DNA from: Planctomycetota bacterium
GTDB taxonomy: Bacteria > Planctomycetota > UBA1135
Direction of reading: 5' to 3'
Length of the DNA stretch: 64,000 nt
Assembly: GCA_004295085.1 (NCBI GenBank)
Contig: SHNF01000016.1
Coordinates: forward strand, 27,130 to 91,129
In this document: positions 33,321 through 42,271 of the stretch, piece by piece
Numbering within the stretch: the first letter of the stretch is position 1
How the letters are laid out: each line of letters opens with the position of its first letter
Program-made: the position numbers and the translations under genes
The notes under the pieces: generated by a model
What the model saw: the letters and a program-made list of their open reading frames with translations, nothing else
Databases searched by the model: none
What the model was told of the DNA's origin: nothing

Positions 33321-33657
33321 GGATGCACGGGCGGGCGCCTGCCATGGGCGCCGGGTAGATGAAGATACCGGACTCGCGGCATCGCGAAGCCGTTACTCCG
33401 GGCGACCCTGGTGCAGCCATGCGATCCGGTCCGGGCCCGAGGCGGCTTCCGGCGGCTGTTCGCGCGCCGGCGCGCTCGCGCGTTTCGCGATCCTGCCCAG
33501 CAAGCCGCGCGTCACCAGGATCAGGCGCGTCTGGGCTTGGCCGGCGGGGTATCGCAGCGGCCGGACAACCCGAGCGCTCTATGCCTGCGCCGCCGGGTAG
33601 CTTGACGCCCTGCCGCGCATCAGCTCCACTGTCCGCGTCACCCCGGAGGTCACGGCC
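33321..33657. other. Divergent intergenic region, no gene seen
   Basis: This 337-bp gap separates the divergent TldD-like gene and the oxidoreductase gene at 33658. It is GC-rich; no open frame has family character. GGAGGT precedes ATG 33658 by 7 bases. No convincing promoter pair or repeat was found by eye. Confidence 0.4.
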
Positions 33658-34665
33658 ATGCAGACCCTTCTCGCTTTCGTCTCGATCGCGGTCGCCACGT
33701 TCCCTGCGATCTTGGCCGCACAGGAGCCGGCCGCCGCCCCCACCATGAAAGCCATCCGCTTTCACAAGTTCGGCGGCCCCGAGGTGCTGGTGCTCGATGA
33801 CGTCCCGCGGCCCGAGCCGGCGGCCGGCGAGCTGCTCGTGCGCGTGCTCGCCGCCGGCGTGAACCCGGTGGACTGGAAGGTGCGCGGCGGGATGATGCGC
33901 GGAAAGCTGCCGATGATCCCCGGCTACGACGTCGCCGGCGTGGTTGACAAGGCCGGCGCCGAGGTCAAGGACTTCGCGCCCGGCGACCGCGTCATGGTCT
34001 ATCTCGCGCTCAACCGCGGCGGCGGCTATGCCGAGTACGCGACCGCCCCGGCCAAGGACTGCGCGAAGTTCGGGAAAGATCTCGCGCCGACCAGCGCCGC
34101 CGCGATCCCGCTCGCGGCCCTCACCGCCTGGCAGGCGCTGTTCGAGACCGCGAAGCTCGCCGAGGGGCAGACGGTCCTCATCCATGCCGGAGCGGGCGGC
34201 GTCGGCCACTTCGCGGTCCAGCTCGCGAAGAGTCGCGGCGCGCGCGTGCTGGCGACCGCCTCGGAGAAGAACCTGGACTTCCTGAAGGAGCTGGGCGCCG
34301 ACGTGGCGATCGACTACAGGGCGCAGCGCTTCGAGGACGTCGCCAAGGACGTCGACGTCGTGCTCGACGCCGTCGGCGGGGACACGCTGGGGCGCTCCTA
34401 CGGCGTCCTGAAGAAGGGCGGCTTCGTCGTGTCCATCGTCCAGCCGCCGGACCCGGCGCGCCTGGAAGAGCTCGGACTGCGCGGCTCGGTCATGCTGGTG
34501 CAGCCCAACGGCGCCCAGCTGGCCCAGATCGCGGAGCTCGTGCAGACCGGCAAACTGAAGCCGCACGTCAGTGCGACCTACCCCCTCGCCGAGGCGCGAA
34601 AAGCCCAGGAGGCCAGCGCCACCGGCCACACGCGCGGCAAGATCGTCCTCAAGGTCGCGGACTAG
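33658..34665 (+). CDS. Zinc-independent quinone oxidoreductase-like MDR protein with signal peptide
   Basis: 335 residues. Residues 1-22 (FVSIAVATFPAILAAQ) look like a cleavable signal peptide, and the usual MDR N-terminus starts at MKAIRFHKFGGPEVLVLDD (residue 30). The GroES-like fold (AGVNPVDWKVRGGM, IPGYDVAGVVDKAG) and the nucleotide loop (VLIHAGAGGVGHFAVQLA) match NADPH:quinone reductase-type MDR enzymes without zinc ligands. Such enzymes are normally cytoplasmic, so export is odd: an alternative start at the internal methionine (ATG 33745) would give a cytoplasmic protein. Ribosome site evidence favours the longer form. Confidence 0.85.
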   Translation: MQTLLAFVSIAVATFPAILAAQEPAAAPTMKAIRFHKFGGPEVLVLDDVPRPEPAAGELLVRVLAAGVNPVDWKVRGGMMRGKLPMIPGYDVAGVVDKAGAEVKDFAPGDRVMVYLALNRGGGYAEYATAPAKDCAKFGKDLAPTSAAAIPLAALTAWQALFETAKLAEGQTVLIHAGAGGVGHFAVQLAKSRGARVLATASEKNLDFLKELGADVAIDYRAQRFEDVAKDVDVVLDAVGGDTLGRSYGVLKKGGFVVSIVQPPDPARLEELGLRGSVMLVQPNGAQLAQIAELVQTGKLKPHVSATYPLAEARKAQEASATGHTRGKIVLKVAD

Positions 34666-34832
34666 CAAGCTCTCGGCGAGGCTTTCGCGGCGTCCTCCGA
34701 TTGTCGTGACAACGTCACGAGAATCGAGTACCTCCTCCGTCAGGGTCGGGTGTCCTCCTCGCTTCCATTGCGAGGAAGACGGCCAGCCCGGAGAAGGTTA
34801 CACGGAATAATGCCGAGACCTCGACCCTGTCG

Positions 34833-36023
34833 CTAACGGATCACACTCAGCCTCTGGCCCACCTTCGTGAAGGCGGCGGCGGCGCGCTCGAGGTCGGCGG
34901 GCTCGTGCGCGGCGGAGATCTGGACGCGGATGCGGGCCTGGCCCTTGGGGACGACCGGGTAGGAGAAGCCGATGACGTAGATGCCCTCGGCGAGGAGGTC
35001 GCGCGCCATGTCGGCGGCGAGCTTGGCGTCGCCCAGCAGGATCGGGACGATCGGGTGCTCGCCGGCCTTGATCTGGAAGCCGGCCTTGGTCATGGCCTCG
35101 CGGAAGAAGCGCGTGTTGCGCTCCAGCTTGTCGCGCAGCGCGGTAGTGGAGCTCAGCCGGTCCAGGATGGCGATCCCGGCGGCCACGATCGGCGGGGGGA
35201 CCGAGTTGCTGAAAAGGTAGGGGCGGCTGCGGTTGCGCAGGAGGTCCACGATGGGTTTGGCGGCCGTCGTGAAGCCGCCGCAGGCGCCGCCCAGCGCCTT
35301 GCCGAGGGTGGAGGTGACGATGTCCACGCGTCCCAGGACGCCGCAGTGCTCGGGCGTGCCGCGGCCGGTCTTGCCCATGAAGCCGGTGGCGTGGCTGTCG
35401 TCCACGTGCACCAGCGCGCCGTAGCGCTCGGCCAGGGCGCAGATGTCCTGGAGCCTGGCGATGAAGCCGTCCATGGAGAAGACGCCGTCGGTGCTGATCA
35501 GGCGGCGGCGCTTGCCCTGCGCCGTCTGGAGGTGGCCCTCAAGCTCGTTCATGTCACCGTTGGCGTAGCGGTAGCGCTCGGCCTTGCACAGGCGGATGCC
35601 GTCGATGATGGAGGCGTGGTTGAGCGCGTCGCTGATCACGGCGTCCCGGTCGTCGAGCAGAGTCTCGAACAGGCCGCCGTTGGCGTCGAAGCAGCTCGTG
35701 TACAAGATCGCATCTTCGAAGCCCAGGAAACGCGCGATGCGCTGCTCCAGGGTCTTGTGGATGTCCTGGGTGCCGCAGATGAAGCGCACCGAGGACATGC
35801 CGTAGCCGCGTTGCGTCAGGCAGGCGCGCGCCGCCTCGATCACGGACGGGTCGTCGCTGAGGCCGAGGTAGTTGTTGGCGCAGAAGTTGAGGACCTCGCG
35901 GCCGTTGACGGTGATGCGCGCGCCCTGCGGACTGTGGATGACGCGCTCCTCCTTCCACAGGCCGGCGTTGCGGATCTCGTCCAGCTCGGCGGCGACGCCG
36001 TCCAGGAAGGACTGCCTGTTCAT
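34833..36023 (-). CDS. kbl: 2-amino-3-ketobutyrate CoA ligase (glycine C-acetyltransferase)
   Basis: About 396 residues from ATG 36023 (in-frame ATGs at 36041 and 36053 would add up to 10 residues). It is an alpha-oxoamine synthase of fold type I. Highly conserved segments are [58 protein letters not shown], and the PLP lysine in [14 protein letters not shown]. It cleaves 2-amino-3-ketobutyrate with CoA to glycine and acetyl-CoA. The upstream gene is tdh, which makes that substrate from threonine, so the two form the classic threonine degradation pair. Confidence 0.95.
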   Translation of the reverse strand: MNRQSFLDGVAAELDEIRNAGLWKEERVIHSPQGARITVNGREVLNFCANNYLGLSDDPSVIEAARACLTQRGYGMSSVRFICGTQDIHKTLEQRIARFLGFEDAILYTSCFDANGGLFETLLDDRDAVISDALNHASIIDGIRLCKAERYRYANGDMNELEGHLQTAQGKRRRLISTDGVFSMDGFIARLQDICALAERYGALVHVDDSHATGFMGKTGRGTPEHCGVLGRVDIVTSTLGKALGGACGGFTTAAKPIVDLLRNRSRPYLFSNSVPPPIVAAGIAILDRLSSTTALRDKLERNTRFFREAMTKAGFQIKAGEHPIVPILLGDAKLAADMARDLLAEGIYVIGFSYPVVPKGQARIRVQISAAHEPADLERAAAAFTKVGQRLSVIR

Positions 36024-36117
36024 GACTGTGACTGCGGGCATGGCCGCGCACATGGTATCGACTTCGTCATGCCGCTCGAGCCGCTGCGCCGACCCCCCGC
36101 CCTGCGCCTGCGCGGCC

Positions 36118-37185
36118 TCAGCTGATCTGGGGATCCAGCACGACCTTGTGCGCCTGGCCGGCGTCGAGCAGCGCCACGCCCTGGTGGAAGCCGCGCAAGG
36201 GCAGGCGGTGAGTGACGATGTGCTCCACGTCCAGGCCGCGGCGCAGCAGGTCCAGCATCCTGTCCCAGGTCGAGAACATGCGCCGCCCCACCACGCCGCG
36301 CAGGGTCAGCCCCTTGAAGATGACGCGGTCGCTGAACTTCTCCAGGGTCATGTCGGCCGCCGGCGGGATGCCGAGCAAGGCCAGCTCGCCGCCGGGATAG
36401 AGCAGGTCGAGCGCGCCGTTGATGGCGGCGGAGGCCCCCGACATCTCCAGGACCACGTCCACCCCCCCCGCAGTCGCCCGCCGCAGCTCGTCGTTGCCGA
36501 CCGCGCGCGGGTCCACGACCCGGATGGGCACCCTTCCATCCCTGCCGGCGGCCCAGCGGCGCGCCCGCTCCAGGTGCCCGGGCGCGACCTCGGTGATCGT
36601 GAGCGAGGCCGCGCCTTCGAACTCCACCACCGCCGCCGCCATGGCGCCGATCGCGCCGTAGCCGCTCACGAGCACGTGGCGGCCGGCCACTCCGCTGACC
36701 GCCTGCACCGTGTGCACGGCGTTGCCGAGCGCGTCCAGGAACGCGCCGACGTGCGGCGGCACCACCTTCGGATCCAGGCGCACCAGGTTTCCGGCCGGCA
36801 CCACCACCCACTCGGCGAAGCAGCCGTTGCGGTGCACGCCGCCGATGCGCGTGCGCTCGCACACGTGCTGGCGTCCGGCGCGGCAGGCGCGGCACGTGCC
36901 GCACACGAAGTGCATCTCGGCGGAGACGTAGGCGCCGCGCTCCCAGCCGTTCACGCCCTCCCCCAGTTCGTCCACGTGGCCGCAGAACTCGTGCCCGATG
37001 ATCACGGGCGGCTGCATCATGGCCGCCACCGACGCGTCCCAGTGGAAAATGTGCCGGTCGGTGCCGCAGATGCCGGTGTTGGCCACGCGCACGCGCACCT
37101 CTCCCGGTCCGGGATGAGGTTCGGAGGCGTTCTCGAGGTACAGGGCGGCGCCCGGCTCCGGCCGGGCCATCTGGATCGCGCGCAT
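36118..37185 (-). CDS. tdh: L-threonine 3-dehydrogenase
   Basis: 355 residues from ATG 37185. This is a zinc-dependent MDR enzyme. The catalytic zinc region is [13 protein letters not shown] with [20 protein letters not shown]; the structural-zinc loop is [18 protein letters not shown]; the NAD-binding site is [18 protein letters not shown]; and the late segment contains [19 protein letters not shown], typical of Tdh. It oxidises threonine to 2-amino-3-ketobutyrate for the downstream kbl product. A TTGCGGAAA-type palindromic site lies about 55-80 bp upstream of its start, next to the ArsR-family gene. Confidence 0.93.
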   Translation of the reverse strand: MRAIQMARPEPGAALYLENASEPHPGPGEVRVRVANTGICGTDRHIFHWDASVAAMMQPPVIIGHEFCGHVDELGEGVNGWERGAYVSAEMHFVCGTCRACRAGRQHVCERTRIGGVHRNGCFAEWVVVPAGNLVRLDPKVVPPHVGAFLDALGNAVHTVQAVSGVAGRHVLVSGYGAIGAMAAAVVEFEGAASLTITEVAPGHLERARRWAAGRDGRVPIRVVDPRAVGNDELRRATAGGVDVVLEMSGASAAINGALDLLYPGGELALLGIPPAADMTLEKFSDRVIFKGLTLRGVVGRRMFSTWDRMLDLLRRGLDVEHIVTHRLPLRGFHQGVALLDAGQAHKVVLDPQIS

Positions 37186-37237
37186 GGGGGCCGGGATTCT
37201 ACGGCCCCGCGCCCGGCAGCACCTTCCCCGGCGTTGA

Positions 37238-37263
37238 CTTCCACTTTTGCGGAAACCAGGAAG
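37238..37263. promoter_or_regulatory. Palindromic operator-like site 2 upstream of tdh-kbl
   Basis: A quasi-palindrome with outer arms CTTCC (37238-37242) and GGAAG (37259-37263). The right half is TTGCGGAAA-CCA-GGAAG. The same TTGCGGAAA-N3-GGAAG pattern occurs at 28233 (minus strand) and 38034. It sits 53-78 bp upstream of tdh and 3' of the ArsR-family regulator gene, so control of tdh-kbl by that regulator is plausible. Confidence 0.55.
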
Positions 37264-37268
37264 CAAGT

Positions 37269-38033
37269 TCAGCTTCCTCCCCTGCGCGCCGCGGCGCGGA
37301 TCTGGTCCCAGAGTCCGGACGTGAACTCGCGCAGCCGCGCCCCGACACTGCGCACGGCGGCGATCCGCCGCGCGGGGTCGCCGGACTCCAGTTCCGGACG
37401 CTCGAAGGGCACGACCCAGCGCCGATCGAACGCCGGGAGCTGTGGGAAATCCCGTTCCGCCTGCCGCGACAGGAGGATGACGAGGTGACGCCGTTCCGAC
37501 CGCTCCGCGTCATACGCCGTGCTCCACGCGTGCAGATTGCGCAGGCCCAGATCGGCCAGCTCGAGCTCGATCTCCAGATGCACGATCCCGGCCTCGGCGC
37601 CGCAAACTTCGAACTTGAGCGGCTCCGGACACAACTGGCCGTACCTTAGGCGGCAGAAGCCTGCCGCGGCCAGGCTGCGCCAGCCGACGCCGCCGTCGAG
37701 GAACGTGAGCAGGAGCGGTGATTCGTGCAGCGGCAGCGCCGGACAAGAGTTCTCGGGAGAAGGACTTGCGCCTGGAATCGCGCTGCGCAGTGGTTCCGTG
37801 CGCCCGGAGTAGGACAAGCCTCTTCCGGCGCTGGTGCATTCCACGAGGCCCGCCAGGCGCAGGTCCCGCAGCCGGCGGGACAGGGCCGGAGCGGAGAGCC
37901 CGAGGAGCTGCATCAGCTCGTGCGGGCGGGCGCGGCGCCGGCACAGCAGCGACCAGAGGCGCAGGCGCTCGGGATCGCCCAGCGCCGCGAAGACGCGCGC
38001 GGAGCGCTCCAGGGGGTTGGTGGCCGGGTTCAA
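37269..38033 (-). CDS. ArsR-family regulator fused to degenerate LMW-phosphatase/arsenate-reductase-like domain
   Basis: 254 residues from TTG 38033. Residues 10-75 are an ArsR winged helix (RVFAALGDPERLRLWSLL, HELMQLLGLSAPALSRRLRD, LAGLVECTSAGRGLSYSG). Residues 105-235 resemble a low-molecular-weight phosphatase/arsenate-reductase fold (LLTFLDGGVGWRSLAAAGF, CRLRYGQLCPEPLKFEVCGA, HLVILLSRQAERDFP). The CxGNxxRS-type loop is replaced by LDGGVGWRS, so the catalytic cysteine is lost and the domain is probably a sensor. A palindrome abuts its start, suggesting autoregulation. Whether arsenic, phosphate or another ligand is sensed is unknown. Confidence 0.78.
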   Translation of the reverse strand: MNPATNPLERSARVFAALGDPERLRLWSLLCRRRARPHELMQLLGLSAPALSRRLRDLRLAGLVECTSAGRGLSYSGRTEPLRSAIPGASPSPENSCPALPLHESPLLLTFLDGGVGWRSLAAAGFCRLRYGQLCPEPLKFEVCGAEAGIVHLEIELELADLGLRNLHAWSTAYDAERSERRHLVILLSRQAERDFPQLPAFDRRWVVPFERPELESGDPARRIAAVRSVGARLREFTSGLWDQIRAAARRGGS

Positions 38034-38057
38034 TTCCAGGTTTGCGGAAACCTGGAA
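38034..38057. promoter_or_regulatory. Palindromic operator-like site 3 at regulator start
   Basis: A 10-bp inverted repeat, TTCCAGGTTT (38034-38043) and AAACCTGGAA (38048-38057), with centre GCGG. The right half contains TTGCGGAAA-CCT-GGAAG. It ends one base before the TTG start of the ArsR-family gene, so the regulator probably binds its own promoter; the mRNA may be leaderless. Confidence 0.6.
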
Positions 38058-38088
38058 GGAACAACGGAAAGGGCCGGCAAGGTTACAT

Positions 38089-39228
38089 TCAGTCCTGGAA
38101 GGCGCGGCCGGCGAGGACGGGCTCGCGCCCGGCGCTCACGCTCAGCGCCAGGCCCAGGGCCATGCCGGAGACCATCATGGAGGAGCCGCCCCAGGAGACC
38201 ATGGGCAGCGGCAGGCCCGTGGTCGGCCACACGCCCAGGGTGACGCCCACGTTGATGACGAGGTGCACCGCGAAGTGCACGCCCACGCCGGCCACGACGA
38301 AGCGCGTGAAGGGATCGCGGTAGCGCGCCGACGCCCACAGCGCCAGGAGCGCCAGGGCGCAATAGAGCAGCAGGAAGAAGGCGGCGCCGAGGAAGCCGAA
38401 CTCCTCGGCGATCACCGGGAAGATGAAGTCGTTGTGGCGCTCGGGAAGACGGTCCAGCCGGTTCTCCACGCCCTCCGACCAGCCCTGTCCGGTGAGCCCG
38501 CCGCTGCCCACCGCCAGCTTGCTGTGCCACAGGTGGTAGCCGGCTCCGGCCTTGTCCTCGGCGGACAACTGGTCCTGGCGCCACCAGATCAGCACCCGTT
38601 CCTTCTGGTAGTCCTGCAGCAGCAGCAGCCCCAGGGGAGCGAGCAACACGGGCAGCAGCAGCAGGGCCAGCCACGTGCGCCGCGGCGTGCCCGCCAGGTA
38701 GGCCAGCGCCAGGAACACGGGCCCGTAGGTGAGGGCGGTGCCGAGGTCAGGCTCGGGCAGCACCAGCCCTGCCGGCAGCGCGGTGAGCGCCGCCGGAGCC
38801 GCAAGGTCGCGCAAGCCCGCGGGGCGCGGGCGATCAGCGAACCAGCGCGCGAGCACCAGCAGCAGGGCCAGCTTGGCGAACTCGCTCGGCTGCAGCTTGA
38901 AGCCGCCGCCCAGCTCGATCCAGCGGCGCGCGTTGTTGGTGACGTCGCCGAAGAACAGCACGTAGGCCAGCAAGGCGATGCAGGCCCAGTAGCACGGCAC
39001 GGCCAGGGAGCGCCAGCGCCGCGGCGAGATCCAGGCCGCCGCGGCGGCCGCGCACGCGGCCACGCCGAGGCGCGCCACGTGCGCGCCAGGGAAGGCGTCC
39101 GGGCCGGAGACGCTCCACTGCACCAGCAGCCCGATCAGGGCGATGGCGGCGGCGATGGGCAGCAGCGGCCAGTCGCCGCGGCGCAGGAAGCGCAGCACCG
39201 GCGCCAGCGGCCGGGGGCGGCGGCTCAT
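38089..39228 (-). CDS. rodA: RodA/FtsW-type peptidoglycan polymerase
   Basis: 379 residues from ATG 39228, with about 10 membrane helices. SEDS signatures are NNARRWIELGGGFKLQPSEF, KLALLLVLARWFADRP, LPEPDLGTALTYGPVF (catalytic-type Asp region), and the C-terminal GGSSMMVSGMALGLALSV. RodA is a glycosyltransferase that elongates peptidoglycan for rod shape in partnership with PBP2. Its start overlaps the stop of the PBP2 gene (ATGA), the normal arrangement. Confidence 0.93.
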   Translation of the reverse strand: MSRRPRPLAPVLRFLRRGDWPLLPIAAAIALIGLLVQWSVSGPDAFPGAHVARLGVAACAAAAAAWISPRRWRSLAVPCYWACIALLAYVLFFGDVTNNARRWIELGGGFKLQPSEFAKLALLLVLARWFADRPRPAGLRDLAAPAALTALPAGLVLPEPDLGTALTYGPVFLALAYLAGTPRRTWLALLLLPVLLAPLGLLLLQDYQKERVLIWWRQDQLSAEDKAGAGYHLWHSKLAVGSGGLTGQGWSEGVENRLDRLPERHNDFIFPVIAEEFGFLGAAFFLLLYCALALLALWASARYRDPFTRFVVAGVGVHFAVHLVINVGVTLGVWPTTGLPLPMVSWGGSSMMVSGMALGLALSVSAGREPVLAGRAFQD

Positions 39229-41792
39229 CGCGGCACCAGGCCGTCGGTGGCCTCGAGGAAGCAGTAGAGCACCAGGTTGGCGCTGTCGCCGCCGTGCACG
39301 CCGGCGTTCTCGCACAGGATGGCGAAGGCGTAGCGCGGCGCGTCCGCGGGGAAGAAGCCGGCGAACCAGCCGTGCACCTCGGGCTCGCCGCTGCGCCGCG
39401 CCTCGAGCGCCTGCGCCGTGCCGGTCTTGCCAGCCACGCCGAACACGGACAGGTCGTGCTCGGGATCGGCGGCGGTGCCGCTGCGCACCACGTCCTGCAT
39501 GGCCTGGATGAGGAGCGGGCCCGCGCCCGCCGGCATGGGCGGCTCGCTGTACGCAGGCGCGGACGGCGCGCCGGCCTGCTCCTGGATCAGGCGCGGCGTC
39601 CACAGCTTGCCCGTGGCCAGCCAGCCGTACAGGCGCGCCATGTGCAGCGGGCTGGTGGTGACGTAGGACTGCCCGATGGCCAGGTGGCAGGCGGCCGCGC
39701 GCTCGCGCGCCTCTTCCGCCGGCCGCAGCAGGAAGGCGCCGCGCTCGAGCAGCGTGTTGGGGCCGGACGGCTCGAAGCCGCCCGCGCGCGGGCGCGCGGT
39801 CAGCTCCAGCCCGCAGGGTTGGCCGAAGCCGAGCAGGCGCGCCCGCCGCTCGAGCGCGCCGTAGCCGAGCGTTTCCGCCAGCCGGTAGAAGTAGACGTTG
39901 CAGGAATGCTCGATGGCGGCGCGCATGCTCAGGCTGCCGTGCACGCCTTCGCACAGGAGCGCCCGCGCCGCGCCCGCCGGCTGGTACTGGCCCTCGCAGC
40001 GCAACGGCCGCGTCCACCAGCCCGCGTCCTGCGCCAGGGCCTCGACCGCCACCACCAGCTTGAAGGTGGAGCCGGGATACGGCGTCTGCGCGGCGCTGAA
40101 GTTGCCGGCCAGCGCCCGGTGCCGCAGCGGCCGCGCCGGATCCGCCGCCAGCGCGGAGTAGCTGCGGCGGTACTCGGCCACGTCGAAGCTGGGCGCGGTC
40201 GCGAGCACCGGAACGCTGCCGTCTTCCAGGTCCAGGAGCACGAAGCCGCAGCGCGGCTGCGCCAGCGCCTCCAGCACCGCGGCCCCGTAGCCGTGCACCG
40301 CCGCCTCCTCCGCGGCCAGCGCATAGCCGTCCAGGATGGCCTGCTCCGCGGCCTGCTGCAGCGGCGCGTCCAGGCTGAGGCGCACGTCCTGGCCGGCGCG
40401 CGGCGGCTGGTAGGTCAGCTCGGTGGGCGTGCGCTCCTCGTCCTCGCTCAGCACCACGAAGCTGCCGCGCGCGCCGCGCAGCGTCTCCTCGCACGTGGCT
40501 TCCACGCCGAAGCCGCCGCGCACCTCGCCCGGCGCCACCGCCGCCGCCAGCTCGCCGCGCACGAGCGCGTAGCGCTGCTCCTGGTCCGGCGTGCGCTCCA
40601 GCAGGCGCGCCAGCTCGCGCTCTTCCGCGCGCAGGTCCTGGTAGCGGCGCAGCTCGCGCTCGCTGGGCGCGGATACCAGACCCAGGATCTGAGGCGCCAG
40701 CGAGCCGGGGTAGTCGCGGTGCGGGTTCTCCACCACGAACAGGCCCGGATACGCGCCGGGGTCCTGCTCGATGAGGTCCACCACGTCGAACGCCACGTCC
40801 TTGCGCAGCCGGATCACGCGGCTGGAGTGCACCTCGCGGATCAGGCCGCGGCGCACGTCCTCCAGGTCCTCCGGAGCCACGGCCTCCACGTGCCGCAGCA
40901 GCCGGCCCTGGTCCAGGCGCTCCTGCTCCTCGTCGGCCGCGCCGGTGCCGGTGAGCACGCCGGCCAGCACCTCCAGCGCGGACGGCTCCTCGGCCAGGTG
41001 CCAGCGCCGCGCCAGCGCGGCCAGGAACTCGCGGCGGCGGCCGTCGCCGGGCGCCGGCTCCGCCTCCGCCTCCGCCTCCAGCAGGTCCGCCACCGCGTAC
41101 GCGCTCATGCGCGCGCCGCGTCCCGCGGCCTCGCGCAGCGCCAGGCCGCGCACGCGCCGCTCCAGCTCCAGGCGCTGCCGCTCGATCTCCGCGAGCAGCG
41201 CGCCCTGCTCCATTCCGAGCGCCTGCTCCAGGCGACGCAGGGCGTCGCGGGCGGCCGCGCAGCGCTCGGGGAAGCGCGCGAACTCGCGCGCGAACACCGC
41301 GCCGAGCGGCGCCTGCCCCGACTCCAGCCACTCGCGCAGCGGCAGGCTGCTGGCGAAGTCGCCGAGCTGGCGCATGTAGTACAGCAGGTCCGCGCGCGCG
41401 CCGGAGCGCAAGGCGGCGAGGTCCGAAGGGCGCCAGCGCAGCATTCCGGCCAGCAGGCTCTCGGCCTGGTCCATGCACGCGGGCAGGCCGCCGGGCGCCT
41501 GGCCCACCACGGCATAGGCCTCCAGGAGCTGGCCGGCCGGGTGGCCGCGGCGGAACGTCCGGTACTCGAACAGGACGTCCCAGGCGCGCTCGTCCTGCGC
41601 CAGGAGCGTGTCGTGGCGGTCCAGGATGCGGCCGCGGTGGAAGGGCAGCGACTGGGTCTGCAGGCGCGAGCGGAAGGCCTCGCGCCGCCAGTACGCGCCC
41701 TCCACCACCTGCATCTGGAACAGGCGTCCCACGAGCACGCAGGAGAGCACCGCGAGCACGAGCGCCAGGCGCAGCACGCGCGCTTCCTTCAC
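39225..41792 (-). CDS. mrdA: Penicillin-binding protein 2 (elongation transpeptidase) with large N-terminal insertion
   Basis: 855 residues from GTG 41792 with GGAGG upstream; E. coli PBP2 is about 630, so this one is long. Residues 5-25 are the membrane anchor. The transpeptidase motifs are STFK (Ser575-Lys578, in YPGSTFKLVV), SCN (IEHSCNVYFYR) and KTG (GVAGKTGTAQAL). A helical insertion of about 200 residues (70-290, rich in Leu/Arg/Glu) extends the pedestal. It crosslinks new peptidoglycan during elongation with RodA. The start overlaps the mreD stop; the stop overlaps the rodA start. Confidence 0.93.
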   Translation of the reverse strand: MKEARVLRLALVLAVLSCVLVGRLFQMQVVEGAYWRREAFRSRLQTQSLPFHRGRILDRHDTLLAQDERAWDVLFEYRTFRRGHPAGQLLEAYAVVGQAPGGLPACMDQAESLLAGMLRWRPSDLAALRSGARADLLYYMRQLGDFASSLPLREWLESGQAPLGAVFAREFARFPERCAAARDALRRLEQALGMEQGALLAEIERQRLELERRVRGLALREAAGRGARMSAYAVADLLEAEAEAEPAPGDGRRREFLAALARRWHLAEEPSALEVLAGVLTGTGAADEEQERLDQGRLLRHVEAVAPEDLEDVRRGLIREVHSSRVIRLRKDVAFDVVDLIEQDPGAYPGLFVVENPHRDYPGSLAPQILGLVSAPSERELRRYQDLRAEERELARLLERTPDQEQRYALVRGELAAAVAPGEVRGGFGVEATCEETLRGARGSFVVLSEDEERTPTELTYQPPRAGQDVRLSLDAPLQQAAEQAILDGYALAAEEAAVHGYGAAVLEALAQPRCGFVLLDLEDGSVPVLATAPSFDVAEYRRSYSALAADPARPLRHRALAGNFSAAQTPYPGSTFKLVVAVEALAQDAGWWTRPLRCEGQYQPAGAARALLCEGVHGSLSMRAAIEHSCNVYFYRLAETLGYGALERRARLLGFGQPCGLELTARPRAGGFEPSGPNTLLERGAFLLRPAEEARERAAACHLAIGQSYVTTSPLHMARLYGWLATGKLWTPRLIQEQAGAPSAPAYSEPPMPAGAGPLLIQAMQDVVRSGTAADPEHDLSVFGVAGKTGTAQALEARRSGEPEVHGWFAGFFPADAPRYAFAILCENAGVHGGDSANLVLYCFLEATDGLVPR

Positions 41793-42271
41793 AGGTCCTC
41801 CGCCGTGCGCCAGCGCGCCGGCCGGGTAGCCGCCGCCCACAGCAGGCCGCCCGCGGCCGCACGCACGGCCAGGACGGTCCCCGACAGCTCCAGGCCGAGA
41901 TGCTGCGCCGCCTGCGCGTCCAGAAAGGCCTGGGGCAGCCCGGCGGCGGTCCCCACGAGGAAGCGCGCCAGGAAGCGCAGGTCCACCAGGCGCCGGTGCG
42001 CTTCCCGGCGCAGCGCCAGGGCCAGCCCCAGGCCGGCCCAGCAGCTCCACAGGGAAACCGCGCTCACCGCGGCGCGCAGGAGACCGAGCACGGCCACCAT
42101 GCGCCAGCTGCGGCGCGAGCTGTGCGGCTCCGGATCGGGCAGCGCGAACAGGAGCAGCAGCAGCCAGGGATCCGGGAACAGCATCCCGCCGGGCAGGGCG
42201 CGCAAGGCCGGCGCCAGCAGCGTCATGAGCAGCGCCACCGGCAGGAGCACGGTCCAGCGCGGTGCGTTCAT
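41789..42271 (-). CDS. mreD: MreD-like rod-shape membrane protein
   Basis: 160 residues from ATG 42271. There are four to five hydrophobic helices (TVLLPVALLMTLLAPALRAL, PWLLLLLFALPDPE, MVAVLGLLRAAVSAVSLWSC, ALRREAHRRLVDLRF). The sequence is poorly conserved, as usual for MreD; the assignment rests on length, topology and position between mreC and the PBP2 gene. MreD connects MreB filaments to the extracellular synthases. Confidence 0.8.
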   Translation of the reverse strand: MNAPRWTVLLPVALLMTLLAPALRALPGGMLFPDPWLLLLLFALPDPEPHSSRRSWRMVAVLGLLRAAVSAVSLWSCWAGLGLALALRREAHRRLVDLRFLARFLVGTAAGLPQAFLDAQAAQHLGLELSGTVLAVRAAAGGLLWAAATRPARWRTAEDL

